Assembly (NCBI GenBank): GCA_003559065.1
Contig: PWMZ01000036.1
Coordinates: 1 to 13,262 of the forward strand
DNA length: 13,262 nt
From: Candidatus Nealsoniibacteriota bacterium
GTDB lineage: Bacteria > Patescibacteriota > Minisyncoccia > Minisyncoccales > GWA2-38-27
Reading direction: 5' to 3'
Shown piece by piece: positions 1-6,770 of the stretch. A program made the position numbers and the translations under genes. The stretch's first letter is position 1; each line of letters opens with the position of its first letter. The notes under the pieces were generated by a model. That model was given only the letters and a program-made list of their open reading frames with translations. It was not told the origin of the DNA and ran no database searches.

Positions 1-485
1 ATGACTCCTCTGCCCATTTTTTTATCTTGGACTTCTTGAACAAAAAAACTCTCAAACTCATCACGAGCAGCATGCTCTTGGGGCATATTCAAGCTTTCAA
101 AGGCAAAATATTCCCATTCTACTTCTGGATACCTTACCCTGTTAAATCCTAAAGGACGAAAAACATCAACTATTTCTCTAATAGCCTGAGTAGTAATGTG
201 TAAGTGCCCTATTTCGGGTTTTCTACCCGGAAGAGACCTATATAATAAAGACAGTTCTTTCTCTTTAGAAGCAAAGGATTCTTTGATCTTTTTTTCTATT
301 TCTTTTTTAAGTTTATTCAAAACAGGACCTAATTCTTTTTTTTCTTTCAAAGAAAGTTTTTTCAATCCCTTAAAAGCCTCGGTAACCCTTCCTTTCCTAC
401 CTAAGTACTTTATTTTCAGCTGGTCTGATTTTTTAAAATTTTTAAGGTCTTTTTCATATTCTTTTTTAATCTCTTGGATTTCCAT
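1..485 (-). CDS. pheS: Phenylalanyl-tRNA synthetase alpha subunit, 5' part (cut by window edge)
   Basis: The first 161 residues of PheS are encoded; the reading frame runs off the left edge. PheS is the catalytic subunit of the alpha2-beta2 class II synthetase that charges tRNA-Phe in the cytoplasm. Residues 1 to about 85 are the Lys/Glu-rich N-terminal coiled coil that contacts tRNA (includes KYLGRKGRVTEAFKGLKKL). The start of the catalytic domain follows: GHLHITTQAIREIV, FRPLGF, PEVEWEYFAFESLN, then HAARDEFESFFV. The family usually reads HPARD in the last motif, so Pro is replaced by Ala here. The ATG at 485 is fixed by an in-frame TAA three bases upstream and by a promoter whose -10 box lies six bases before it, giving a predicted leaderless mRNA. 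It lies 19 bases beyond the nrdG stop. pheT would be expected downstream, outside the window. Confidence 0.93.
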   Translation of the reverse strand, partial: MEIQEIKKEYEKDLKNFKKSDQLKIKYLGRKGRVTEAFKGLKKLSLKEKKELGPVLNKLKKEIEKKIKESFASKEKELSLLYRSLPGRKPEIGHLHITTQAIREIVDVFRPLGFNRVRYPEVEWEYFAFESLNMPQEHAARDEFESFFVQEVQDKKMGRGV

Positions 486-491
486 GGGTTA

Positions 492-520
492 ATTGTACTA
501 AAATTTATCTTTTTTGGCAA
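492..520 (-). promoter_or_regulatory. pheS promoter, predicted leaderless
   Basis: On the minus strand, a -35 TTGCCA (515-520) is separated by 17 bases from a -10 TACAAT (492-497). Each has five of six matches to the sigma70 consensus. The -10 ends six bases before the pheS ATG, so transcription should begin at or next to the start codon, and there is no Shine-Dalgarno site. The -35 lies inside the last codons of nrdG. This was read by eye and is not experimentally supported. Confidence 0.7.
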
Positions 521-1188
521 ATTTTGAAATAAGGAGAAATTTCTTTAACAATACCAATTAACTCTTCTTCCGGATAAGGCTTTAAGTCACCCCTAATAGT
601 TTCTCCCGGTTTGAAGTTTTGTAAATAATATTTTGAGCTTCCTTTTATCCATTCAGCTATTTCAATAATATCTTTCTTAGTTAAAAAGTCACCGACAGTA
701 GTTCTAAACTCATAGTCTATCTGAGAGTTTTTCAACAACCTTATACTTTTTTCTATCTTTTCAAGATCAATCTTAATTCCCGTTATCTTTCCGTATTTTT
801 TTTTAGGAGCTTTAATATCCATAGCCACATAATCTAGCAAATCCCCGTCTAATAGTTTTTTTAAAACCTCTGGATAAAAGCCATTAGTATCTACTTTTAT
901 TAAATACCCCATTTTTTTAATCTTTCTGATAAATTCAATAACATCTTTTTGCATTAAAGGCTCTCCACCAGTCAAAACCACTCCTTCTAATAGCCCTTTT
1001 CTCTTTTTTAAAAAATCTAAAACCTTTTCTTCGGGCAATAAAGGATGTTTTTTAATCTTTTCAGGTAAAACCAATTCAGGGTTATAGCAAAAAAAACACC
1101 TGAAAGGACAGGTGCTGGTAAAAATAATGGCAGACATTTTTTGAGGATAATCGATCAAGCTAAACTTTTGTAATCCTCCTATTTTCAT
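505..1188 (-). CDS. nrdG: Anaerobic ribonucleoside-triphosphate reductase activating protein (radical SAM)
   Basis: This 227-residue radical SAM enzyme cleaves S-adenosylmethionine to make the glycyl radical on NrdD. The 4Fe-4S ligands form a CX3CX2C motif at Cys27, Cys31 and Cys34 (CPFRCFFC). The SAM-binding GGEP motif is at 74-77 (LTGGEPLMQ), followed by the strand VDTNG at 99-103. The N-terminal GLQKFSLIDYP is typical of the longer NrdG subfamily fused to no other domain, and the length fits it. The start overlaps the nrdD stop as ATGA, so the two proteins should be translationally coupled and made together. An AGGAGG string at the start of the gene encodes Ile-Gly-Gly within the conserved N terminus and is not taken as a ribosome-binding site. 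The pheS promoter is nested in its 3' end. Confidence 0.95.
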   Translation of the reverse strand: MKIGGLQKFSLIDYPQKMSAIIFTSTCPFRCFFCYNPELVLPEKIKKHPLLPEEKVLDFLKKRKGLLEGVVLTGGEPLMQKDVIEFIRKIKKMGYLIKVDTNGFYPEVLKKLLDGDLLDYVAMDIKAPKKKYGKITGIKIDLEKIEKSIRLLKNSQIDYEFRTTVGDFLTKKDIIEIAEWIKGSSKYYLQNFKPGETIRGDLKPYPEEELIGIVKEISPYFKICQKR

Positions 1189-3284
1189 GTTTTATAGGTC
1201 TTTCTTTCTTTGAATTCTTGTTGTTTGCCGTCATTCCATTGTTGAACCGGTCTCAAGTACCCAACTACCCGGGAGTAGACCTCACAAGGCTGCTCAATGG
1301 TACAGCGAGGACATTGAAAGTGCTCCCCGGCGATATATCCATGGGAAGGGCAAATGGAAAAAGTAGGCGTAATAGTGACATAAGGTAAGTGATGCTTTTC
1401 AAAAGCCTTTTTTATCAATTTTTTAACCGCCTCTCCGTCAGCCATTTTTTCCCCTAAAAAGAGGTGCAAAACACTGCCGCCGGTATATCTAGAGGTAAGC
1501 TCATCTTGAAGGTTCAGAGCTTCGAAAGGATCATCGGTATAATTCACGGGAAGGTGAGAGCTATTGGTATAATAAGGGACTTTCTTTGTTCCGGCGGTAA
1601 TAATGTCAGGATAATTTTTTCTGTCCTTAAGGGCCAAACGATAGGCAGTTGACTCGGCCGGCGTTTGTTCTAGATTATAAATATTACCGGTTTTTTCTTG
1701 ATATTCCACTAATTTTTTCCTCATAAAATCGAGAACTTGCAAGGAAAATTTTCTTCCTCTTAAAGAAGCAATATTTTCATCAAGAAAGTTTAAAACGGCC
1801 TCGTTCATTCCAGTTAAGCCAATGGTAGAAAAATGATTGGCATAGTAATCTCCCCTTGCTTTTTTAATGTCTTCTAAATAAAATTTTGAATAAGGATAAA
1901 GGCCCTTGGAAATAAAACTTTCAATTGTTTTTCTCTTAATTTCCAGGCTTTTTTGAGCCAAATCCATTGATTTTTCCAACTTTTTGAAAAAATCTTTTTT
2001 CGTTTTTGAAAGATAGCCGATTCTGGGCAAATTAATAGTAACAACCCCGATTGAGCCCGTCTTCGCTCCGGCACCGAATAAACCGCCTCCTCCCCTGTTA
2101 TAAAGTTCGTTTAACTCTAATCTCAACCTACAACACATTGACTTAACATCCTCGGGTTTCATATCGGAATTGATATAATTGGAAAAGTAGTTAATTCCGT
2201 ACTTAGCTGACGCTTCAAAAATCCCATCAAAGGCCGGTTCATCCCAGGGAAAATCCTTAGTAATGTTAATCGTTGGGATGGGAAAAGAAAAAACTCTGTT
2301 TTTAGCGTCTCCTTCTATGTAGACCTCGTAAAGAGCTTTATTAAAAATCTTCATTTCTTCTTCAAATTCCTGATAAGTTTCTTCTTGCGGTTCTCCCCCT
2401 ATGATAATCGGTTGTTTGGCAAAAACCGGAGAAGGTTTCAGGTCAAGAGTAATATTAGAAAAAGGATTCTGAAAGCCCACCCTGGTAGAAACGGACATAT
2501 TAAACATAAATTCCTGAAGTGCTTGTTTAACCTGTTTATAATTAAGATTGTCATAGCGAATAAAAGGTGCTAGCAAGGTATCAAAGTTTGAAAAAGCCAC
2601 CGCCCCGGCAACTTCTCCCTGAATAGTAAAAACAAAATTAATTATCTGACCCAAGGCAGAGCGAAAATGTTTAGGGGGGTTGGATTCAACCTTTCCAGAA
2701 ACACCTCGGAATCCTTTTAATAAAAAATCATAAAGATCCCAACCGGCACAATAAACGCTAAGGGTATTTAGGTCGTGCAAATGAAAATCTCCTGATTCGT
2801 TGGCTTCTCTGATTTCTTTAGGATAAACTTTGTTCAACCAATATTTTTTAACGATATAAGAAACACCATACTGGTTTAATCCTTGAAGGGAAAATGCCAT
2901 ATTGGCATTTTCTTGTACTTCCCAATCAAGTTTTCCTAAATATTGGTCCACCATTTCTATTGCCTGTTCAGAAATAGCTACTGCTTCTCTTATTTTCCTT
3001 CTTTGTTCTCGATAAAGAATATAAGCCTTAGCCGTTTCTACTAATCCTTCCAAAACTAAAACTTCTTCAACAATGTCTTGAATTTGTTCCACCTGAGGAA
3101 TTTCTTCTTTTTTAAATCTCCGATTTAGGATCTTAATTACTCTCTCTGCTATTTTTTTCGATTTTTCCCCGTCTCCCTGATCGGTCGCCGTCACTGCCTT
3201 GAAGACAGATTCTTCGATTCTTTTTCCGTCAAAACTAATAACATCTCCATTTCTTTTTTGAACTTTTAAAATCTTGTTTTGCAT
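1185..3284 (-). CDS. nrdD: Anaerobic (class III) ribonucleoside-triphosphate reductase
   Basis: The 699-residue NrdD reduces ribonucleoside triphosphates to dNTPs using an oxygen-sensitive glycyl radical. Residues 1 to about 100 form an ATP-cone (VQKRNGDVISFDGKRIEESV), the allosteric activity switch. The barrel follows, with active-site Cys179 in SVYCAGW and the radical Cys in SMCCRL (384-385). The loop STRVGFQNPFSNITLDL is typical of the family. The C-terminal Zn site uses CPSHGY (Cys645), CPRC (658, 661) and nearby Cys667. The glycyl radical is predicted at Gly675 in RVVGYLRPV. All catalytic elements are present, so the gene looks functional. It starts 51 bases after ftsZ behind its own promoter and overlaps nrdG by four bases. 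It implies DNA precursor synthesis without oxygen. I see no clear NrdR box upstream. Confidence 0.97.
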   Translation of the reverse strand: MQNKILKVQKRNGDVISFDGKRIEESVFKAVTATDQGDGEKSKKIAERVIKILNRRFKKEEIPQVEQIQDIVEEVLVLEGLVETAKAYILYREQRRKIREAVAISEQAIEMVDQYLGKLDWEVQENANMAFSLQGLNQYGVSYIVKKYWLNKVYPKEIREANESGDFHLHDLNTLSVYCAGWDLYDFLLKGFRGVSGKVESNPPKHFRSALGQIINFVFTIQGEVAGAVAFSNFDTLLAPFIRYDNLNYKQVKQALQEFMFNMSVSTRVGFQNPFSNITLDLKPSPVFAKQPIIIGGEPQEETYQEFEEEMKIFNKALYEVYIEGDAKNRVFSFPIPTINITKDFPWDEPAFDGIFEASAKYGINYFSNYINSDMKPEDVKSMCCRLRLELNELYNRGGGGLFGAGAKTGSIGVVTINLPRIGYLSKTKKDFFKKLEKSMDLAQKSLEIKRKTIESFISKGLYPYSKFYLEDIKKARGDYYANHFSTIGLTGMNEAVLNFLDENIASLRGRKFSLQVLDFMRKKLVEYQEKTGNIYNLEQTPAESTAYRLALKDRKNYPDIITAGTKKVPYYTNSSHLPVNYTDDPFEALNLQDELTSRYTGGSVLHLFLGEKMADGEAVKKLIKKAFEKHHLPYVTITPTFSICPSHGYIAGEHFQCPRCTIEQPCEVYSRVVGYLRPVQQWNDGKQQEFKERKTYKT

Positions 3285-3290
3285 TATAAA

Positions 3291-3319
3291 ATGATAGCTT
3301 AAAAATTGGGAATAAGCAA
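3291..3319 (-). promoter_or_regulatory. nrdD-nrdG promoter, predicted leaderless
   Basis: On the minus strand, TTGCTT (3314-3319, three of six matches) is separated by 17 bases from TATCAT (3291-3296, five of six). Exactly six bases separate the -10 from the nrdD ATG, the same geometry as at pheS, lepB and pth. There is no Shine-Dalgarno site. The promoter lies in the 51-base gap after ftsZ, where no terminator hairpin is visible, so readthrough from the ftsZ operon is also possible. Confidence 0.55.
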
Positions 3320-3335
3320 ACTGTGGAAAAGTAGC

Positions 3336-4259
3336 CTAAAACCCGGTAATAATAACAGTAACTTTTATTTCTCCCTTTTTTAATTGTTCGTCTTGAATAG
3401 CCCCGAAAACAATTCTAGCTTCCGGAGAGATTTCCTTATTAATATTCTTAGCTATTTCTTCAACCTCTACTAAGCTAATATCAGAACCCCCGGAAACATT
3501 AAACAAAACTCCTTTTCCTCCTTTACAAGAAAAATTAAGCAAAGGGAACTGAAGAGCTTTCTGAACAGCTGTTTTGGCCCTGTTTTCTCCTTTAGCTTTG
3601 CCCACTCCAAAAATAGCGGAACCGGAATCTTTCATAATGGATTTAACATCGGCAAAATCAATATTGACGATGCCAGGCAAGGTAATCAAATCGGAAATAC
3701 CCTGGACTGCTTGTCTTAATATTTCATCGCAAAACCAAAAAGCATCGTTAATATTCGTTTTTTTATCTAAAAAAGAAAGCAAACTGTCATTAGAAATAAC
3801 AATCAAAGAATCTACTTTCCCCTCCATTTCCTTTAAGGCTTTTTGAGCAATGCCCATTCTTTGAGAACCCTCAAAAGAAAAGGGTTTAGTAACAACGGCA
3901 ATAGTCAAAGCTCCGGCTGCTTTAGCTTCCTGAGCAACTATGGGTGCTGCTCCACTACCGCAACCCCCGCCTAAGCCGCAAGCAATAAAAATCATATCAG
4001 TATTTTTAACTATCTCTTTAATTTCTTTTATTTGCTCTAAAGCTGACTTTTTGCCAACCTCCGGATCCATGCCCGTTCCCAGTCCTTTGGTTTCTTCTAT
4101 TCCTATTTGAATTTGTTTTTCTGCTCTAGACTTTTTCAAATCTTGAGCATCGGCGTTAACGGCAACCAACTTCACTCCCTTGATATTACATTTTTTCATC
4201 CGAGAAATAGCATTGCCGCCAGAACCTCCAACCCCTATTACTTTAATAGAATTATTCAT
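3336..4259 (-). CDS. ftsZ: Cell division GTPase FtsZ, core domain only
   Basis: FtsZ polymerises with GTP into the division ring. The 307 residues cover the Rossmann-type GTPase half (VIGVGGSGGNAISRM, residues 7-21) and the C-terminal activation half ending in VTVIITGF. The tubulin signature at 97-103 reads GGGCGSG instead of the usual GGGTGTG. The T7 catalytic loop NIDFADVKSIM (199-209) keeps both acidic residues that trigger GTP hydrolysis in the next subunit. The protein stops where the folded core ends. The disordered linker and the conserved C-terminal peptide that binds FtsA, ZipA or SepF in most bacteria are absent (typical length 350-400). The stop is TAG, and no C-terminal peptide is found in the bases after it. 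The gene starts one base after the ftsA stop (TAATATG) without a Shine-Dalgarno site, which suggests coupled translation. Confidence 0.96.
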   Translation of the reverse strand: MNNSIKVIGVGGSGGNAISRMKKCNIKGVKLVAVNADAQDLKKSRAEKQIQIGIEETKGLGTGMDPEVGKKSALEQIKEIKEIVKNTDMIFIACGLGGGCGSGAAPIVAQEAKAAGALTIAVVTKPFSFEGSQRMGIAQKALKEMEGKVDSLIVISNDSLLSFLDKKTNINDAFWFCDEILRQAVQGISDLITLPGIVNIDFADVKSIMKDSGSAIFGVGKAKGENRAKTAVQKALQFPLLNFSCKGGKGVLFNVSGGSDISLVEVEEIAKNINKEISPEARIVFGAIQDEQLKKGEIKVTVIITGF

Positions 4260-4260
4260 A

Positions 4261-5448
4261 TTAAGGTATAAATACTTTTATTACTCTTTTTATTATTTTT
4301 AATATTTTAGAAAAAAAAGTTTCTTCTTCTACTTTTTCTTCCATGCCTCTTAAAATTAAGCCGTAGACATTGGAAAAAGAGGGATCTTCATCGCCAAAAT
4401 AGGAAGGATATCCTACTCTAGTAGCTAGCTTTAACTCTTTTTTGGTTAACTCTTTTAACCCGGACATTTTTGAACCGCCGCCAGTTAAAACCACTCCGGC
4501 TGGCAAAAGAGAGTCTTTTTCGATTGATTTGAGCTCTCTTTTAATTAATTTTAAAATCTCGAAAATTCTCGCTTCAATAACTTTTTTCAATTCCGCTTTG
4601 GAAAAAGAAACTTCCCCTTCTTTCCCTTCTACTTTTATTTTTTTACTTTTAGCAGAAAGCAAGTCACCAAACTCTACCTTTATTTTTTCAGCTGTCTCTA
4701 CGTCTATTTTAAAATAGATAGCAATGTCGTAAGTAATATTACGAGAACCTATGGGGAAAACTTTAGTATGAACCAGCTTACCTTCTTCATAAACGGCTAT
4801 TCCGGTAGTAGAAGCTCCAACATCTATCGCTAAAACCCCAGCCTCTTTGTCTTCAGCCGTTAAAACGGCCTTAGCACTAGCGATAGGGGCCGGCAAACAC
4901 TGATTAACATCGAGACCGTTATTAAGAACAGTCTTCACTGAATTTTCCACGTAAGGGGAAAATCCACAGACAGCCATTATTTCTGCTTCCAATCTGCTTC
5001 CTTGTAAACCAACGGGGTCTTTAACGGCATTTTCTCTATCAACGGTAAAGCCTCTGGGAAAAATATCAATAATTTTATTCTGATTAGATTTTAAAGGAAG
5101 TATTTTGCAGTTTTCTAGCACCCTTTGTTTGTCCGCCTGAGAAATTTTCTGATCAGCTCGAGAAACAGAAACTACTCCCGGAGAAAAAAAACAAGATAAG
5201 TGAGAACCATTAATAGACAGATAAAGACTGTCCAACTTTTGGTCTATTTTTTTCTCAGTTTTTAGGATCATTTTTTCTACTAAATTAGCAACCTTTGAAA
5301 CATCCACTACTACTCCCTTTCTTACTTCTGCCGAAACTGCTTCGGTTAGTTTGATTGTTTCAAAGTTATTTTGATCTCTAATAGCAGAAACCATCTTAAT
5401 ATTATGAGAACCAATATCTAGACCAGTTATAATATTTTTTTTACTCAT
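4261..5448 (-). CDS. ftsA: Cell division protein FtsA (actin-like membrane anchor)
   Basis: FtsA is an actin-family ATPase that normally ties FtsZ filaments to the inner membrane and recruits later division proteins. The 395 residues show phosphate-1 (GLDIGSHNIKMV, 9-20), the FtsA-specific 1C subdomain (about 85-165), phosphate-2 (AIDVGASTTGIAVY, 207-220) and the adenosine motif (VVLTGGGSKMSGL, 319-331). The last 18 residues (from FFSKILKIIKRV) form a cationic amphipathic helix that matches the membrane-targeting sequence. The length is close to that of well-studied FtsA proteins (about 420). The start overlaps the ybeY stop by eight bases (ATGAGTAA), and ftsZ follows one base after its stop. 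FtsA is complete although the FtsZ tail it usually binds is missing. Confidence 0.95.
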   Translation of the reverse strand: MSKKNIITGLDIGSHNIKMVSAIRDQNNFETIKLTEAVSAEVRKGVVVDVSKVANLVEKMILKTEKKIDQKLDSLYLSINGSHLSCFFSPGVVSVSRADQKISQADKQRVLENCKILPLKSNQNKIIDIFPRGFTVDRENAVKDPVGLQGSRLEAEIMAVCGFSPYVENSVKTVLNNGLDVNQCLPAPIASAKAVLTAEDKEAGVLAIDVGASTTGIAVYEEGKLVHTKVFPIGSRNITYDIAIYFKIDVETAEKIKVEFGDLLSAKSKKIKVEGKEGEVSFSKAELKKVIEARIFEILKLIKRELKSIEKDSLLPAGVVLTGGGSKMSGLKELTKKELKLATRVGYPSYFGDEDPSFSNVYGLILRGMEEKVEEETFFSKILKIIKRVIKVFIP

Positions 5449-5782
5449 ATTTTTTAAAATAATAATCTTGTTTTTCTTTCATATTATCATGATTATAACC
5501 TAAAGTATGCAAAATACCATGAATTAAAACTTGATAAACGTTGTCAGTATTAAAGGGACAAATGATAATTTCGGGAGGGTAGAAAGGGTCTTGGAAGTTT
5601 CCGAAAGAAAGAACATCTGTCGTTTCATCTTTTTTTCTATAATCTTTGTTAAGCTTTTTTATTGTTTCTTTATCAACCAGGGCTATAGAAAGTTTTTTGT
5701 CTTTTAAAATATCTTTTACTATTTTTTCAATTAAATCTTTTTTAATAGGATAATCAACCAAATTGTTAATTTCTACCGACAT
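5441..5782 (-). CDS. ybeY: Endoribonuclease / rRNA maturation factor YbeY, compact form
   Basis: YbeY is a metal-dependent RNase involved in 16S rRNA 3' end maturation and ribosome quality control. The zinc signature is present as HGILHTLGYNH (residues 88-98), giving His88, His92 and His98. TTDVLSF (54-60) is the other hallmark. At 113 residues it is shorter than the usual 140-160. The shortfall falls mainly between the EIIIC strand and the zinc helix, where about a dozen residues of the usual spacer helix are missing, and at the N terminus. All three zinc ligands survive, so activity is plausible. It overlaps yqeY by ten bases and ftsA by eight. The closeness of ybeY, yqeY and rpsU recalls the gene neighbourhood in Bacillus. 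Confidence 0.92.
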   Translation of the reverse strand: MSVEINNLVDYPIKKDLIEKIVKDILKDKKLSIALVDKETIKKLNKDYRKKDETTDVLSFGNFQDPFYPPEIIICPFNTDNVYQVLIHGILHTLGYNHDNMKEKQDYYFKKYE

Positions 5783-6228
5783 AGCTTGTCTTTAGCTATC
5801 TTGCTTATCTGGTCTCCTCTGGCTCTTTGGCCTACTTGGGGCATAACTTCGGCCATTATTTTTTTCATATCTTTTAGTTCAGAAGCTCCTGTTTTCTTAA
5901 TTGCTTTTTCTATTATCTCTTTTAATTCTTTTTCTGGCAAGGGTTCAGGAAGATATTTCTTTAAAATTTCTAATTCTTTTTCTTCTTTCTCGGCTAATTC
6001 TGGACGGTTTCCTTTTTTAAAAGCCTCAATTGATTCTTCTCTTTTTTTGGCCTCTGAAAAAAGAACTTTTAGAATTTCTTGATCTGTAAGTTTCTCTTCT
6101 TTTTTCTGATATTTTTTTTCTTTTTCTTTGTTTTGTAAAACAGCTAAAAAACCCCTTAAAACGGAGACCTTGGTTCCAAGATTATTTTTTAAAGCTTCGC
6201 TGAGGTCTTTTTGAATGATTTCTTTCAT
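5773..6228 (-). CDS. yqeY: GatB/YqeY domain protein
   Basis: This 151-residue, mostly helical and strongly charged protein matches the stand-alone GatB/YqeY family in length and layout. It starts with LSEALKNN, then LRGFLAVLQNKEKE, a Lys/Glu-rich middle, ILKKYLPEPL (about 87-96), and a C-terminal helical domain ending around MPQVGQRARGDQISKI. The domain is related to the tRNA-binding tail of amidotransferase subunit GatB; the role of free-standing YqeY is not settled. Its ATG overlaps the rpsU stop as ATGA, the same rpsU-yqeY pairing found in many Firmicutes, which supports a translation-related role. It ends in TAG inside the start of ybeY. Confidence 0.9.
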   Translation of the reverse strand: MKEIIQKDLSEALKNNLGTKVSVLRGFLAVLQNKEKEKKYQKKEEKLTDQEILKVLFSEAKKREESIEAFKKGNRPELAEKEEKELEILKKYLPEPLPEKELKEIIEKAIKKTGASELKDMKKIMAEVMPQVGQRARGDQISKIAKDKLCR

Positions 6229-6452
6229 TGTCTTTTGAGTTGACCCATTTTCGCTTTTTTTTGATATTCTTTCTTCAATCTTTCTCGCCTTAAAGCCGCC
6301 CTCTTTTTAAGCTGAGGACTTAGTTTTCTTTTCCGATAGTTTGTTTTTCTCGCTTCTAATAAAATACCGCTTTGTTTCATTTTTTTAGAAAAACGACGGG
6401 TCAAATTTTGACCACTTTCGTTTTTGTTCGATTTTTTAACTTCTAATGGCAT
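6225..6452 (-). CDS. rpsU: Small ribosomal subunit protein bS21
   Basis: This 75-residue, extremely basic protein matches bS21, which binds the 30S platform near the 16S rRNA 3' end and helps mRNA engagement. Family features are the N-terminal MPLEVKKSNKNES, the segment LTRRFSKKMKQSGIL (about 17-31), the RKTNYRKRKL turn and the long Arg/Lys C-terminal helix. The gene lies three bases after the HIT gene. An AGGAGG string ends 13 bases before its ATG, but it encodes the last HIT residues (Leu-Gly-Gly-Trp-Lys) and is too far away for a normal ribosome-binding site. The stop overlaps the yqeY start. Confidence 0.94.
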   Translation of the reverse strand: MPLEVKKSNKNESGQNLTRRFSKKMKQSGILLEARKTNYRKRKLSPQLKKRAALRRERLKKEYQKKAKMGQLKRQ

Positions 6453-6455
6453 AAA

Positions 6456-6770
6456 TTATTTCCACCCTCCTAATAGATGAAAGTGCAAGTGGTCGACTTC
6501 TTGTCCACCTTTTTCGCCAACGCTTATTATTACTTGATGGCCTTGCAAAATTCCTACTTTTCGGGCAATTTTTTTAATGGTTAAAAATATTTCAAATAGT
6601 AGCTCTTTATTTTCTAATTTATTTAAACTTTTAATGTGTTCTTTGGGAACAACCAATAAATGAACCGGAGCTTTTGGGTTTATATCTTTAAAAACAATAA
6701 TCTTTTCATTCTCAAAAACAACGTCAGCCGGACTCTCTTTGTTGATTATTTGGCAAAAGATACACTTCAT
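6456..6770 (-). CDS. HIT family protein (HinT-like purine nucleoside phosphoramidase)
   Basis: A 104-residue histidine-triad protein of the HinT/PKCI branch, which hydrolyses phosphoramidate or acyl-AMP bonds on the AMP alpha-phosphate. The catalytic triad motif HLHFHLL spans residues 94-100 (His94, His96, His98), followed by the branch-typical GGW. CIFCQII at 3-9 supplies the Cys pair of the zinc site, with His45 in PKEHIKSL as a likely further ligand. The start overlaps the hisS stop as ATGA. In HinT, aminoacyl-adenylates are known substrates, so its place directly after an aminoacyl-tRNA synthetase fits clean-up of misreleased adenylates. That link is an inference. Confidence 0.93.
   Translation of the reverse strand: MKCIFCQIINKESPADVVFENEKIIVFKDINPKAPVHLLVVPKEHIKSLNKLENKELLFEIFLTIKKIARKVGILQGHQVIISVGEKGGQEVDHLHFHLLGGWK

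Noticed and set aside
1185..3284. nrdD as recent horizontal transfer because its G+C is visibly higher than that of mfd
   Set aside because: Hand counts on sampled lines show the richest stretches over conserved Gly/Ala/Pro-rich active-site segments, and ftsZ shows the same effect. Codon habits otherwise resemble the neighbours.
3285..3338. Possible FtsZ-NrdD fusion by readthrough of the ftsZ TAG
   Set aside because: The 17 codons between the TAG and the nrdD ATG are open and in frame, but they encode nothing like an FtsZ tail, and nrdD has its own promoter and a normal N terminus. The open stretch is short enough to be chance.
6456..6475. AGGAGG as a Shine-Dalgarno site for rpsU
   Set aside because: It is 13 bases from the ATG and is fully explained by the conserved Leu-Gly-Gly end of the HIT protein.
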